From Terriglobales bacterium (GTDB lineage: Bacteria > Acidobacteriota > Terriglobia > Terriglobales > Acidobacteriaceae), in assembly GCA_035651995.1 (NCBI GenBank), contig DASRER010000035.1, positions 23,122 through 87,121 of the forward strand: a DNA stretch of 64,000 bases, written 5' to 3'. Each line of letters opens with the position of its first letter. Position 1 is the stretch's first letter. The position numbers and the translations under genes were made by a program. Positions 41,300-49,513 of this stretch are shown in pieces. Below the pieces are notes generated by a model. It did no database searches and was not told where the DNA came from. It worked only from the letters and a program-made list of their open reading frames with translations.

Positions 41300-41670
41300 C
41301 ACTTGTTCGCGTACTTCCCGGCGCCCGTCAGGTGGATCGAAACGTAGGGCTCGTTACCCACGACCCAGCTGTCGTGCTCCGGGCCGATATGGAAGATGTC
41401 GCCGGCGCGCAGATCAATGATCCGGCCGTCGCGCATGGCCGCGACCGCGTGGCCGGAGACGACCACTCCGACGTGCTCAACGTCGCAGAAGGACTTGCCC
41501 AGCGCCTTGCCCACATGCACCGACCATTTCCATCCCGGCTGATAGGTGGCGCGGCCAAGCGTCATGCCCCCGACGTTCACAATCTCGAAGCGGCCCTCCT
41601 CGAACTCGCGGACCTCATCGGGCGAGTCGAAGCGCTTGATGACGGCGTCGCTGGCGAGCCGTGGATTCAT
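41299..41670 (-). CDS. Cupin-domain protein inside the isc operon
   Basis: A 123-residue single-domain cupin. [20 protein letters not shown], then [20 protein letters not shown] and [19 protein letters not shown] outline the two cupin motifs; the metal-ligand positions include the His of GPEHDSW and others. ATG 41670 overlaps the VOC stop (ATGA), and its own stop overlaps hscA (TGATG). It therefore belongs to the isc transcript. Its substrate is unknown. A small metal-binding domain here could plausibly sense or buffer iron, but that is inference. Confidence 0.85.
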   Translation of the reverse strand: MNPRLASDAVIKRFDSPDEVREFEEGRFEIVNVGGMTLGRATYQPGWKWSVHVGKALGKSFCDVEHVGVVVSGHAVAAMRDGRIIDLRAGDIFHIGPEHDSWVVGNEPYVSIHLTGAGKYANK

Positions 41671-42059
41671 GCGGATGCGCCTGTTTCTCGGCTGCGGCGT
41701 TCGCTGCCGAAAATGCAAAGGTGATGGCCGTCGGGATCGTCGAAGTTTGCCGCCCATTGCGCGCCGTTAATGACCCGCGGCTCGACGGTGAACTTCACGC
41801 CGCGCTCCCGAAGCATGTCGTAATGCTCGCGCACGCCATCGACGCCGAACACCACCTCAGAGGCACCGGCACCCTGACCGAGATGCCTTGCCAGCGGCTC
41901 ACTGAGCACCAGCATGAGCCCTCCGCCATCGAGGAAGGCCAAGGCTTCGATCTGGCCGGTGAGCTTGAGGCCAAGCGTATCGCGATAGAACGCGACGGAG
42001 CGCTGCACGTCGCTCACACCCAGCACCACGGTCGCGATCCTCATTTGCGGGCTGCCCAT
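41667..42059 (-). CDS. VOC-family (glyoxalase-like) protein inside the isc operon
   Basis: A 130-residue vicinal-oxygen-chelate protein with the paired beta-alpha-beta-beta-beta units of the fold: IATVVLGVSDVQRSVAFYRD, TLGLKLTG, LMLVLSEP, then VVFGVDGVREHYDMLRERGV and NFDDPDGHHLCIFG. His and Glu residues could bind a divalent metal. ATG 42059 overlaps the hscB stop (TAATG); its stop overlaps the cupin start (ATGA). Two consecutive tight junctions place it firmly in the isc operon, where it is not part of the classical gene set. Confidence 0.87.
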   Translation of the reverse strand: MGSPQMRIATVVLGVSDVQRSVAFYRDTLGLKLTGQIEALAFLDGGGLMLVLSEPLARHLGQGAGASEVVFGVDGVREHYDMLRERGVKFTVEPRVINGAQWAANFDDPDGHHLCIFGSERRSRETGASA

Positions 42060-42733
42060 TAAGCCTCCAATGCCTCGTTGACGTCGCGCACCAGGTTGCG
42101 GATGTAGCTGCGCCGGTTGAGCAGGTCCACGATCTTGTCGCGGACATGATTGCGCTCGGCGCCGGAGCCGCAGCGCGCGGCGGCCGCGTCCCACTCACTC
42201 CAAAGTGTTTGCAGCTGGGCTGAAATCGCCTCCAGGCGGGCGGTAAAGTTGATGCGCGCGGTTTCCAGGTCACGCTGCACGCTCGCATCGGCCTGCTCGC
42301 CCATCTTTTTCGCGGCACGCATCTCCTCGAGCTGCATGTTCAGATCGAAAACCTCTTCCAGCAGATCGGCGGGAACAACCTGCTTCTTCTGTGTTCCCGA
42401 TTCGCGCGCCTGATCGGTCGCGGCCCGCGACTGCTCTTCCAGTTGCACGCCTTCCAGCTTCAGCAGGTACTCAGTGCGGGCGATGGGGTCGCGCAGCGTG
42501 CGATAAGCGTCGTTCAAGCGCGAGCTTTGCTCCAGGCTCCAGGCCTGCTCTTCGGCGGAGGCCCGGGCGTACAGATCGGGATGCAGCTTGCGGCTCAGGC
42601 GGTAGAACTCGCGCTCCAGCGCCTTCAGGTCAATGTTCAGGCGGCGCGGCAGGCCGAAGATGCCGAAGAAGTCCTGCGCGGAGGACTCGCTTCCGGATTC
42701 TGCGGCATCGCGGATTTTGCTTTCGGTCGCCAT
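42059..42733 (-). CDS. hscB: Fe-S assembly co-chaperone HscB
   Basis: A 224-residue J-protein that delivers IscU to HscA and stimulates its ATPase. The J-domain runs from about residue 20 to 90 (DFFGIFGLPRRLNIDLKALE, FYRLSRKLHPDLYARA with the HPD motif, RLNDAYRTLRDPIARTEYLL). The C-terminal three-helix IscU-binding domain starts at about 115 (DLLEEVFDLNMQLEEMRAAK). It is about 50 residues longer than the E. coli protein because of an N-terminal Ser/Ala leader and an extended C-terminus. It follows iscA after a word hairpin. Confidence 0.95.
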   Translation of the reverse strand: MATESKIRDAAESGSESSAQDFFGIFGLPRRLNIDLKALEREFYRLSRKLHPDLYARASAEEQAWSLEQSSRLNDAYRTLRDPIARTEYLLKLEGVQLEEQSRAATDQARESGTQKKQVVPADLLEEVFDLNMQLEEMRAAKKMGEQADASVQRDLETARINFTARLEAISAQLQTLWSEWDAAAARCGSGAERNHVRDKIVDLLNRRSYIRNLVRDVNEALEA

Positions 42734-42830
42734 TCGGTCGTTCAGCCGTCAGTCAGTCGTTCAGCGCAATGCCGCCGGCCGAGTTTTAGGTGACGGACTG
42801 AGAGACTGACCGACTGACAGACTCCGGTCT
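42733..42830. repeat. Word hairpin, GACTGACC / GTCAGTC class (iscA-hscB gap)
   Basis: TTCGGTCGTTCAGCCGTCAG, TCAGTCGTTCAG (42733-42764) faces GACGGACTGAGAGACTGACC, GACTGACAGACTC (42792-42824). It fills the iscA-hscB gap. Confidence 0.6.
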
Positions 42831-43273
42831 CAGCCCGAAAACGACGTCCCGCAGCCGCATGACTTGCTGGAGTTGGGATTGATGAACTCGAATCCCCGGC
42901 GCATCAGCGTCTCCTGGTAATCGAGCGTCATGCCGTGCAGGTAGAGGAACGACTTCGGATCGACGAAGACGCGCACGCCGTCGAAGGTGAAGACGCGGTC
43001 GCGCTCGCGCGGCTGCGAATCGAAGCGCAGGTGATAGGTGAGCCCCGAGCAGCCGCCGCCCTGCACGCCCAGGCGCAGCCCGCCATCGGCGGGCGAAATG
43101 CCCTCCTTGGCCATGGCCGCGCGGATGCGCTCCACCGCTCGCGGCGTTACTTGAATTCCCGGCGCAGGCGGAGCTTCGCCCTGGCCTGCGGAACTGGCTG
43201 CAGGCGCGAAGGTGGGCGTGGCGTTCGTTTCTATCTGCTCCAGCTTCTCCGGGTTGTCGAGCGTCGTCTTCAT
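42830..43273 (-). CDS. iscA: IscA/HesB-type iron-sulfur carrier
   Basis: A 147-residue A-type Fe-S carrier, accepting clusters from IscU and passing them to apo-proteins. The conserved core is residues about 40-147: IQVTPRAVERIRAAMAKEGI, RLGVQGGGCSGLTYHLRFDS and the C-terminal SCGCGTSF; the three Cys (GGCSG, CGCG) are intact. The N-terminal 40 residues (MKTTLDNPEKLEQIETNATP) are a non-conserved extension. ATG 43273 gives this start. It follows iscU by 52 bases. Confidence 0.95.
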   Translation of the reverse strand: MKTTLDNPEKLEQIETNATPTFAPAASSAGQGEAPPAPGIQVTPRAVERIRAAMAKEGISPADGGLRLGVQGGGCSGLTYHLRFDSQPRERDRVFTFDGVRVFVDPKSFLYLHGMTLDYQETLMRRGFEFINPNSSKSCGCGTSFSG

Positions 43274-43325
43274 CACTCTTGCCCGGCCGAGCGTGACCGG
43301 GCTGCATTTTCCACGGCGCGAATGC

Positions 43326-43754
43326 TTACGCGCTCTTCTCGGCCGTGGCTGGAGCGGCGGCCGGCTCACCCAAGCCCTGCTTCTTCTTCCAGTCGTGGAT
43401 GGCGGCGCGGATCGCGTCCTCGGCCAGCACCGAGCAGTGGATCTTCACCGGGGGAAGCGACAGCTCGCGCACAATGTCGGTGTTCTTGATGCCGAGCGCC
43501 TCTTCCACGGTCTTGCCCTTCACCCACTCAGTCGCCAGCGACGACGAAGCGATGGCCGAGCCGCAGCCGAAGGTCTTGAACTTGGCTTCCTCGATGATGT
43601 TGCTCTCGGGATTGACCTTGATCTGCAGCTTCATCACGTCGCCGCACTCGGGCGCGCCGACCAGCCCGGTGCCCACGTTGGGGCTCGTCTTGTCGAGCGA
43701 GCCGACGTTGCGCGGATTGGTGTAGTGGTCCAGAACCTTGTCGCTGTATGCCAT
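43326..43754 (-). CDS. iscU: Fe-S cluster assembly scaffold IscU
   Basis: A 142-residue scaffold on which IscS-derived sulfur and iron are joined. The cluster ligands are C-containing motifs GAPECGDVM, FGCGSAIASSS and KIHCSVLAEDAI, and the HscA recognition motif LPPVK is present just before the last Cys. The start MAYSDKVLDHYTNPRNVGSL is the family consensus. A short Ala-rich tail (EPAAAPATAEKSA) extends the C-terminus. It is separated from iscS by a word hairpin. Confidence 0.97.
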   Translation of the reverse strand: MAYSDKVLDHYTNPRNVGSLDKTSPNVGTGLVGAPECGDVMKLQIKVNPESNIIEEAKFKTFGCGSAIASSSLATEWVKGKTVEEALGIKNTDIVRELSLPPVKIHCSVLAEDAIRAAIHDWKKKQGLGEPAAAPATAEKSA

Positions 43755-43822
43755 GTTCTTGTTTCCTCTCTAAATTCGATGCTCTTCGTTGTCCTTTCGC
43801 TTCGAAGGGCGGCCCTGCAAAT

Positions 43823-43892
43823 TGATCACTGTGTCACCGGGTCATTGTTCCTTGGGCCCAATGACCCACTGGCCCGATGACCCGATGTTCAC
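43823..43892. repeat. Word hairpin, ATGACCCGATG class (iscS-iscU gap)
   Basis: GTGTCACCGGGTCATTG, TTCCTTGGG is complementary to CCCAATGACCCACTGG, CCCGATGACCCGATG. It is the third of four copies of this class in the window. Confidence 0.6.
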
Positions 43893-45184
43893 TACTCTGC
43901 CGCCCACTGCACCTTGGTCAGGTCAATGCCTTCCTTGGCCATTTCGTACAGCGGCGAAAGCTCGCGCAGGCGCTTCACGGTTTCCACCACGCGCTCGGCC
44001 ACGTAATCCACCTCGGCCTGCGTGTTGAAGCGGCCGATGCCGAAGCGGATGGAGCTGTGCGCCAGGTCGTCGCCCGTGCCCAGCGCCTTGAGCACGTATG
44101 AGGGCTCCAGCGTCGCCGACGTGCACGCCGAACCGCTCGAAACCGCGATGTCGTTGATGCCCATCAGCAGCGACTCGCCTTCCACATAGGCAAAGCTGAT
44201 GTTCAGATTGCCCGGCAGGCGGCGCTCCAGGGTGCCGTTGATGTACACCTCGTCCAGTTCGGCCGTGATTTTGTCCTTCAGGCGGTCGCGCAAGCCGGCG
44301 AGCTTCTTCATCTCTTCGGGCATCTCTTCGTGCGCCAGCGCCGCGGCCTTGCCGAGTCCCACAATGCCAGGCACGTTCAGCGTGCCGGAGCGCATGCCGC
44401 GCTCGTGCCCGCCGCCATCGATGATAGGCGACACCTGCACGCGGGGATTCTTGCGCCGAACGTAGAGTGCGCCCACGCCCTTGGGACCGTACATCTTGTG
44501 CGCCGAGATCGAGGCCAGGTCGATGTTCTGCTGGATCACGTTGACGGGCACTTTGCCGATGGCCTGCGTCGCGTCGGTGTGGAAGATCACGCCGCGCTCA
44601 TGGCACAGCTTGCCGATCTCCTCAACCGGCTGGATCACGCCAATTTCGTTGTTGGCGAACATGATGGTGACGAGAATCGTCTTGTCGTCCATCGCGCGCT
44701 TCAGGTCGTCGAGGTCGATAAGGCCGTTCTTCTGCACCGGCAGGTAAGTCACGCGGTAGCCGTACTTCTCCAGCCGCTTGCAGGTATCGAGCACGGCCTT
44801 GTGCTCGGTAACGGCGGTGATGATGTGGTTGCCCTTCTCGCGATACATCTCCGCCACGCCCTTGATGGCGAGGTTGTCGCTCTCGGTGGCGCCGGAGGTG
44901 AAGATGACCTCCTTGGTGGTCGCGCCGATCAGCCTCGCGATTCGCTCGCGCGCGGTTTCGGTTGCCTCTTCGGCGATCCAGCCGAAGGAGTGGTTGCGGC
45001 TGGCGGCGTTGCCGAAGCGGTCGGTGAAGTACGGCAGCATCTCCTCCAGCACGCGCGGATCGACTGGCGTGGTGGCGTGGTTGTCCATGTAGATGGGCAG
45101 CTTCACGTTCGCGTTTGCGTTTCCATCGCCGTTGCCGTGGCCGTTGCCGCTCTTCGTCTCAGTAATGATTCCCTTGCTGCTCAT
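43892..45184 (-). CDS. iscS: Cysteine desulfurase IscS
   Basis: A 430-residue PLP enzyme that turns cysteine into alanine and a persulfide for Fe-S and tRNA thiolation pathways. It shows [46 protein letters not shown], the PLP lysine in [14 protein letters not shown] and the mobile active-site Cys in [21 protein letters not shown] Gly/Asn-rich N-terminal extension ([14 protein letters not shown]) precedes the conserved [19 protein letters not shown] lies 11 bases before ATG 45184. It follows iscR by 38 bases. Confidence 0.97.
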   Translation of the reverse strand: MSSKGIITETKSGNGHGNGDGNANANVKLPIYMDNHATTPVDPRVLEEMLPYFTDRFGNAASRNHSFGWIAEEATETARERIARLIGATTKEVIFTSGATESDNLAIKGVAEMYREKGNHIITAVTEHKAVLDTCKRLEKYGYRVTYLPVQKNGLIDLDDLKRAMDDKTILVTIMFANNEIGVIQPVEEIGKLCHERGVIFHTDATQAIGKVPVNVIQQNIDLASISAHKMYGPKGVGALYVRRKNPRVQVSPIIDGGGHERGMRSGTLNVPGIVGLGKAAALAHEEMPEEMKKLAGLRDRLKDKITAELDEVYINGTLERRLPGNLNISFAYVEGESLLMGINDIAVSSGSACTSATLEPSYVLKALGTGDDLAHSSIRFGIGRFNTQAEVDYVAERVVETVKRLRELSPLYEMAKEGIDLTKVQWAAE

Positions 45185-45222
45185 GTCCGTCTTCGCTCCT
45201 CGCAAGATCGCTTCAAAACTCG

Positions 45223-45690
45223 TCAGGTCAGCCGCACCAGTTCGGAGGGAGCTGCCGTCTCGCTCTCGCAGCAGCCGGCGCCGGCGTCCGCAGGGCGGGC
45301 CATGTCTGAAATCGTCAGCCGCGTCAGGACTTCCTGAATGCTGTCGCCCACGCGGCGCAGCGGCTCGCGCACAGTGCAGCGCGTGGTCTGCAGGCAATCG
45401 TTGTCGGTGCCGAAGCAGGAGGCGATGAACATGGGCCCATCGATCGCCTCGATGACCTCGAAGGCAGAAATGGTGCGCGCCTCGCGCGCCAGCGCGTAGC
45501 CACCGTGCGTGCCGTGCTGCGAAATCAGCAGGCCCGCCTTCACCAGCTTCTGCAGGATCTTGGCCAGCGCCTCCTGAGGGATGCCGTAGGCTTCCGCCAG
45601 ATCTTTGGCGCTGTGCGCTCCCCGGCGGTGCGCGGCCAGGTGTCGCATGGCAATGAGCCCGTAGTCGGCCTTCTTGGTGAGCTTCAGCAT
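45223..45690 (-). CDS. iscR: Rrf2-family regulator IscR
   Basis: A 155-residue Fe-S-sensing transcription factor, first gene of the isc operon. The winged helix starts [20 protein letters not shown] and [20 protein letters not shown]. The cluster-binding Cys trio is in [15 protein letters not shown] (spacing C-x6-C-x5-C, one residue longer in the first interval than in E. coli). It probably represses the operon when holding a [2Fe-2S] cluster. ATG 45690 gives the family start; upstream codons are discounted. A palindrome overlapping the -10 region lies 45-63 bases upstream. Confidence 0.94.
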   Translation of the reverse strand: MLKLTKKADYGLIAMRHLAAHRRGAHSAKDLAEAYGIPQEALAKILQKLVKAGLLISQHGTHGGYALAREARTISAFEVIEAIDGPMFIASCFGTDNDCLQTTRCTVREPLRRVGDSIQEVLTRLTISDMARPADAGAGCCESETAAPSELVRLT

Positions 45691-45734
45691 CGGCGCTGCC
45701 TCAGCCGGGACCACGAATCCCGACCGAATTGGTC

Positions 45735-45753
45735 GCATATTTAATATAGATGC
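45735..45753 (-). promoter_or_regulatory. Candidate iscR promoter/operator palindrome
   Basis: GCATATTTA-ATATAGATGC is an imperfect palindrome in the otherwise GC-rich region. On the minus strand TATATT could be a -10 box, with TTGCGT 18 bases upstream as a weak -35. Autoregulation by IscR is inferred from position only. Confidence 0.4.
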
Positions 45754-45949
45754 AATACGCGTCGCAACGCAACCATCCGCAGCCAACGAAGAATCCCAGC
45801 AGTTAATGGTAAGTATCTTCCATTCAATGGTTTGCGATTTAAGGCAAAAACGGTCGGATTTTCTGGGGAGCACCGGGCGGCACATGGTCGAAAAGTGGTT
45901 CTTTCCGTGTCACTTCCCAATGCAATTGAACTAAGGCAAACACTGGATT

Positions 45950-47146
45950 GTGATACTCACCAAACGAGCCAATCATCCCAGTGTGCCCGCTTCGTGGAGA
46001 TGGCTCCGTCATCCCGCTGCCTTCCTGTTGCTGCTGACGCTCGCCCTGACGGCCACCGCCTCGGGCGGAGCCGACAGCGCCACGCCAGACACCGAGCGTC
46101 CCCGCGCCACACCGCCCGCCCCAACGCGACAGCCACAAGCCGTGTACAGCATTGAGGTCGGCGTGGATGGCGAGGTTTATCCAGTGTTCGCCAACTACGC
46201 CGCGCTGCAGCCGCCGCAGGAGCGGACGTGGAGCACGGTAGCGGTGAAGATCTCCAACTCCAGCGGGGCCACGCTTCGCAACCGCGTGAGCGTTCAGATT
46301 CGCGGCTGGAGCGATGAAGAAATACAGATCGCCGAGATGAGCGCCGGCGAGACGCGTACCTACCTGTTCGCGCCCAGCTTCCTGCCACGGTTTTACCGCA
46401 ATCGCGACCTGACCGCCGCCACCGCCGTGGTCACCGCCACCGACATGAGCGGACACGTGGTCTACAGCGGCACCGCGCCCGTGCGTCTGCGCGCGGTTGA
46501 CGACATCCTTTGGGGCGACGGCTTCAAGAACTCACGCTTCATCGCCAGCTGGGTGACGCCGCACGATCCGCGCGTGGAAGACGTGCTGAGCAAGGCCAAA
46601 GAATTCATGCCGGGCCGCCGCCTGCCCGGATACGAGAACTGGAAATCGCCCGCGCAGCAGGCCGAATCCACCCGCGCGCAGGCCCGCGCCATCTACCGCG
46701 CGCTGCAGAAGAAGGGCGTCTCCTACGTGAAGAGCTCGATCACCTTCGGACGGCACACCGCCACCAGCGAGCGCGTGCGCATGCCGTGGGAGTCGCTGCG
46801 CCAGGTTTCGGCCAACTGCATTGATGGCGCGGTGATGTACGCGTCGCTGTTCGAGAACCTGGGCATGGATCCGGTGGTGATTCTCGTTCCCGGACACGCC
46901 TACGTTGGCGTCCGCACCTCGGAGGAGGGGCGCGACTTCCTCTACCTGGACGCCGCGGTGATCGGCCGTGCCAGCTTCGAGACCTCCGTGGACACGGCCG
47001 AACAGGGCATGGCCCGCCTGAAGCCGGCGCAGATCACTCGCATCGCCATTTCGGAAGCGCGCAGCGCCGGGATCTTCCCCATGCCGGGTTTCGACTCGGC
47101 CGCCGCCACCCCGGGCGGCGCCACGGCTGCAACTCGCCTGCGGTAA
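45950..47146 (+). CDS. Exported transglutaminase-like protein
   Basis: A 398-residue protein with an N-terminal hydrophobic segment (RHPAAFLLLLTLALTATASG) and a Thr/Pro-rich linker. A beta-rich domain (about 65-185: VYSIEVGVDGEVYPVFANY, VSVQIRGWSDEEIQIAEMSA) precedes a transglutaminase-like core with a complete triad: C290 (SANCIDGAVMYASLFENLG), H316 (LVPGHAYVGV) and D334 (YLDAAVIG). Family members act as peptidases or cross-linkers of envelope proteins. The C-terminus is Ala/Thr-rich. GTG 45950 is the assumed start; a later start is possible because the leader MILTKRANHPSVPASWRW is basic and would still fit a signal. Confidence 0.75.
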   Translation: MILTKRANHPSVPASWRWLRHPAAFLLLLTLALTATASGGADSATPDTERPRATPPAPTRQPQAVYSIEVGVDGEVYPVFANYAALQPPQERTWSTVAVKISNSSGATLRNRVSVQIRGWSDEEIQIAEMSAGETRTYLFAPSFLPRFYRNRDLTAATAVVTATDMSGHVVYSGTAPVRLRAVDDILWGDGFKNSRFIASWVTPHDPRVEDVLSKAKEFMPGRRLPGYENWKSPAQQAESTRAQARAIYRALQKKGVSYVKSSITFGRHTATSERVRMPWESLRQVSANCIDGAVMYASLFENLGMDPVVILVPGHAYVGVRTSEEGRDFLYLDAAVIGRASFETSVDTAEQGMARLKPAQITRIAISEARSAGIFPMPGFDSAAATPGGATAATRLR

Positions 47147-47225
47147 TCAACATCCTTTCGTCAACCGTGGCGGCGGGCCCATTCGCCCTTCCCGGGGAAA
47201 GTCCCGGCTTGGCCTGTTCCGGCCC

Positions 47226-47253
47226 TTGACAAGCATTCGCCCGGGGCTACAAT
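47226..47253 (+). promoter_or_regulatory. Strong sigma-70 promoter of the zinc-ribbon peptide gene
   Basis: TTGACA (47226-47231), 16-bp spacer, TACAAT (47248-47253). The predicted leader is about 75 nt. This is among the best consensus promoters in the window. Confidence 0.8.
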
Positions 47254-47334
47254 TCCCGCTACCTCTCCGGTTCAGTCCGGAATATGACGTCGTTTCGTCC
47301 GCAAATCTCTCCTGCGAGTGCACCAGGAACCCCC

Positions 47335-47487
47335 ATGGAACAGAAATGTCATCACCCGCGCGTGCAAATCGTGGCCCGCGACGGCGACTCGGAATTCGTC
47401 GAATGCAAGGAATGCGGCGAAGTCTTCGAGGCGTCGGAATTCAAGGACATGGCCATCGAGGAAAACACGCGTCCCAGCGAAGCCTGA
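47335..47487 (+). CDS. Small zinc-ribbon-like protein
   Basis: A 50-residue protein: MEQKCHHPRVQIVARDGDSE, FVECKECGEVFEASEFKDMA, ending EENTRPSEA. Cys5 with adjacent His residues and the CKEC pair make a plausible single zinc-binding site. The rest is acidic. AGGAA lies six bases upstream of ATG 47335, and a near-consensus promoter drives it, so despite its size it is very likely real and well expressed. Its function is unknown. Candidates are a regulator or assembly factor. Confidence 0.7.
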   Translation: MEQKCHHPRVQIVARDGDSEFVECKECGEVFEASEFKDMAIEENTRPSEA

Positions 47488-47583
47488 CCTCCCATCTCGC
47501 ACCGTGAACCGGGCGCAAAGCCCTCGATCGCCGCTACCTGCCGCCGGGGTGTGCGCCAAGGGCCAAATTGGGCCTGAAAAGGC

Positions 47584-47683
47584 ATTACAAACGTAATGTC
47601 CGGGCGCATTACTCGCTTGGGAACGAAAGGTAACCAGTGTTAAAACTTCGCTAATTCGCGTTGCCCCGGGTCCTGGACCCGGG
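47584..47683. promoter_or_regulatory. Two palindromes upstream of the receiver gene
   Basis: CATTAC-AAAC-GTAATG (47583-47598) resembles a dimeric regulator's operator. CCCGGGT-CCTGG-ACCCGGG (47665-47683) is a perfect 7-bp hairpin 24 bases before the start codon that could limit ribosome access. Confidence 0.4.
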
Positions 47684-47706
47684 AGCGGCGCGGTGGCAAG
47701 GCGAAT

Positions 47707-48078
47707 ATGAAAGCACTCGTGGTTGACGACTCCATGCTCATCCGGCACACCGTGTGCCGGTGGCTGGAAGAGCGCGGCTTCGCGGTGGAGGCGGCCTGCA
47801 ATGGCGCCGAAGCGCTGGAAACCATGGCGGCCTACGTCCCTGACGTAATCATCACCGACATGGAAATGCCGCAAATGACCGGGCCGGAGCTGATCTTCAA
47901 GCTGCGCAGCCAGCCCCATACCGCCGACATTCCCATCGTGATCCTGGCGGGCAAGCGGAGCGCTCTCAGCATGGGCGCGCAATGCCGGGCGCACTACACC
48001 ATCTTCAAAGACATTGACATTGAGACGCAGCTGCAGCACGCGGTGACCTCGCTGGCGGCGAAGCGGACCGGGAACTAA
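47707..48078 (+). CDS. Single-domain response regulator (receiver only)
   Basis: A 123-residue CheY-like receiver with no output domain. The acidic pocket is ALVVDDSMLIRHTV, the phospho-acceptor is D51 (VIITDMEMPQMTGPELI), and the Lys of IFKDID corresponds to the conserved switch lysine. The usual T/S before it is replaced in VILAGKRSALS, where an extra basic pair occurs. It probably relays phosphate or alters a partner protein. The partner kinase is not in the window. Two palindromes precede it. MKALVVDDS is the natural start. Confidence 0.9.
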   Translation: MKALVVDDSMLIRHTVCRWLEERGFAVEAACNGAEALETMAAYVPDVIITDMEMPQMTGPELIFKLRSQPHTADIPIVILAGKRSALSMGAQCRAHYTIFKDIDIETQLQHAVTSLAAKRTGN

Positions 48079-48117
48079 CTCTCCTCTCCGTTTCTCCTTC
48101 GCCCAACCATTTGAGAC

Positions 48118-48268
48118 TGTCATCCCGAAGCGCGCGTTCTTTGCGCGCGAGGGATCTGAGCACAATGCCGGCGCGACCAAGGCAGGTCGTGCGGGCCGCA
48201 CACGCTGGCGCGACCGGTCGCATCAGTGCCGGCCGATGAACAGGTCCCTCGCTACGCGAGGGATGACG
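48118..48268. repeat. MITE-like element with TGTCATCCC / GGGATGAC ends
   Basis: A 151-base non-coding element with inverted ends (TGTCATCCCGAAGCG at one, TACGCGAGGGATGACG at the other) and a second inner pair GCGCGCG/CGCGCGA plus GAGGGATCTG/CAGGTCCCTC. Similar elements are scattered through acidobacterial genomes as I remember them. No ORF is inside. It lies between the convergent receiver gene and tsaD. Confidence 0.6.
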
Positions 48269-48288
48269 TTCTTAAAACGGGACGCGAA

Positions 48289-49488
48289 TCAGCGGAATCC
48301 CAGGGCCATTCCCGCCTCGGCCGAGAAGTCGGCCGGCGCGAAGTCCTTTGCAACAAACTTCGGATAAGCCGCCGCGGCGATCATGGCGGCGTTGTCGGTG
48401 GAGAGCCGCAGCGACGGAAACGCTACTGCCAGCCCCTGCTGCGGGGCCTCTTGCTCGAACCGCTGGCGCAGTTCGCTGTTGGCGGCGACGCCGCCGGTCA
48501 CGAACAGCGACGCGGCGTTGTTTTCGGCGGCAGCGGCCAGAGTTTTGCTCACCAGGTCCTCCACCACAGCCCGCTGAAAAGACGCCACCAGATCAAGCGT
48601 CGCGTGATCGCAGGCGGCGAGCACGTCTTCAAACTTCGGTTTCACTTGGCCGGCCAGCGCTTTGCGACGGGCTTCAATCGCCGGTCGCATGCCGTGCGTC
48701 TCCACGTATCGCAGCACCGCCGTCTTGATCCCGCTGAAGGAAAAGTCGAAAGTCGTGTCCGCGGAGCGCTTCTCGCGCGCGGCCCGGTCACGATGCTTGA
48801 TCTGCGCCGGTCCGAACTTCACCGCCGCGGGATCGCCGTGCCGGGCCAGCTTGTCAATGATCGGCCCGCCAGGATAGCCGAGCGCCAGGAGTTTGGCCAC
48901 CTTGTCAAAGGCCTCCCCGGCGGCGTCGTCGCGCGTGCGCCCGATGTTGCGGTAAGACCAGATGGGCGACGACTTGGGCGCCCCACTCAAGCCTTCTTCT
49001 GGCCTGAGTGGGGATTCTGACTTTGCGTCGGCCAAATAAAGATGTGTGTGCCCGCCCGATACGACCAGCGCCAGCACCGGAAACTCGAATTCCTCGCCGC
49101 CTTTTTGCCGCTGCTCGAGAAGCACCGCGTGGATGTGTCCTTCAAGGTGGTTCACCGCGATCAGCGGCTTGCCGGTCGCATACGCCAGCGCCTTGGCAAA
49201 GCTGACACCCACCAGCAGCGCCCCCGCCAGGCCCGGGCCCTGCGTGACCGCGATCGCGTCCACCGTCTCGTACGTCTTCCCGGCCTGCTCCAGCGCCTGG
49301 CGCACAACCGGCACGATGTTGCGCAGGTGCTCACGCGAGGCCAGCTCCGGCACCACGCCGCCGAACGGCTGATGCAAGGCCACCTGCGACGACACCACGT
49401 TCGAAATCACCTGCTCGCCCGCGCGCACCACGGCCGCCGCGGTTTCGTCGCAGGAGCTTTCGATGCCGAGAATGTAAGTGTCGGACAT
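48289..49488 (-). CDS. tsaD: tRNA threonylcarbamoyladenosine transferase TsaD, with palindrome-encoded insert
   Basis: A universal enzyme that moves the threonylcarbamoyl group from TC-AMP to A37 of ANN-decoding tRNAs with TsaB and TsaE. The 399-residue protein carries LGIESSCDETAAAVV, the metal-binding HLEGHIHAVLLE, VVSGGHTHLYLA and DDAAGEAFDKVAKLLALGYP. Between LYLADAKS and IGRTRDDAAG there are about 20 extra residues (ESPLRPEEGLSGAPKSSPI), encoded by a palindrome at 48981-49013, so the length exceeds the usual 340-360. The start at 49488 matches the family N-terminus; GTA-ATG at 49497 is an alternative. Confidence 0.95.
   Translation of the reverse strand: MSDTYILGIESSCDETAAAVVRAGEQVISNVVSSQVALHQPFGGVVPELASREHLRNIVPVVRQALEQAGKTYETVDAIAVTQGPGLAGALLVGVSFAKALAYATGKPLIAVNHLEGHIHAVLLEQRQKGGEEFEFPVLALVVSGGHTHLYLADAKSESPLRPEEGLSGAPKSSPIWSYRNIGRTRDDAAGEAFDKVAKLLALGYPGGPIIDKLARHGDPAAVKFGPAQIKHRDRAAREKRSADTTFDFSFSGIKTAVLRYVETHGMRPAIEARRKALAGQVKPKFEDVLAACDHATLDLVASFQRAVVEDLVSKTLAAAAENNAASLFVTGGVAANSELRQRFEQEAPQQGLAVAFPSLRLSTDNAAMIAAAAYPKFVAKDFAPADFSAEAGMALGFR
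48981..49013. repeat. REP-like palindrome inside tsaD
   Basis: CCCCACTCA-AGCC-TTCTTCT-GGCC-TGAGTGGGG: a 9-bp perfect outer stem and a 3-bp inner stem. It is translated in frame as part of the TsaD insert. Confidence 0.7.
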
Positions 49489-49513
49489 CTCTCCCATTAC
49501 TATAGAGGATCAA

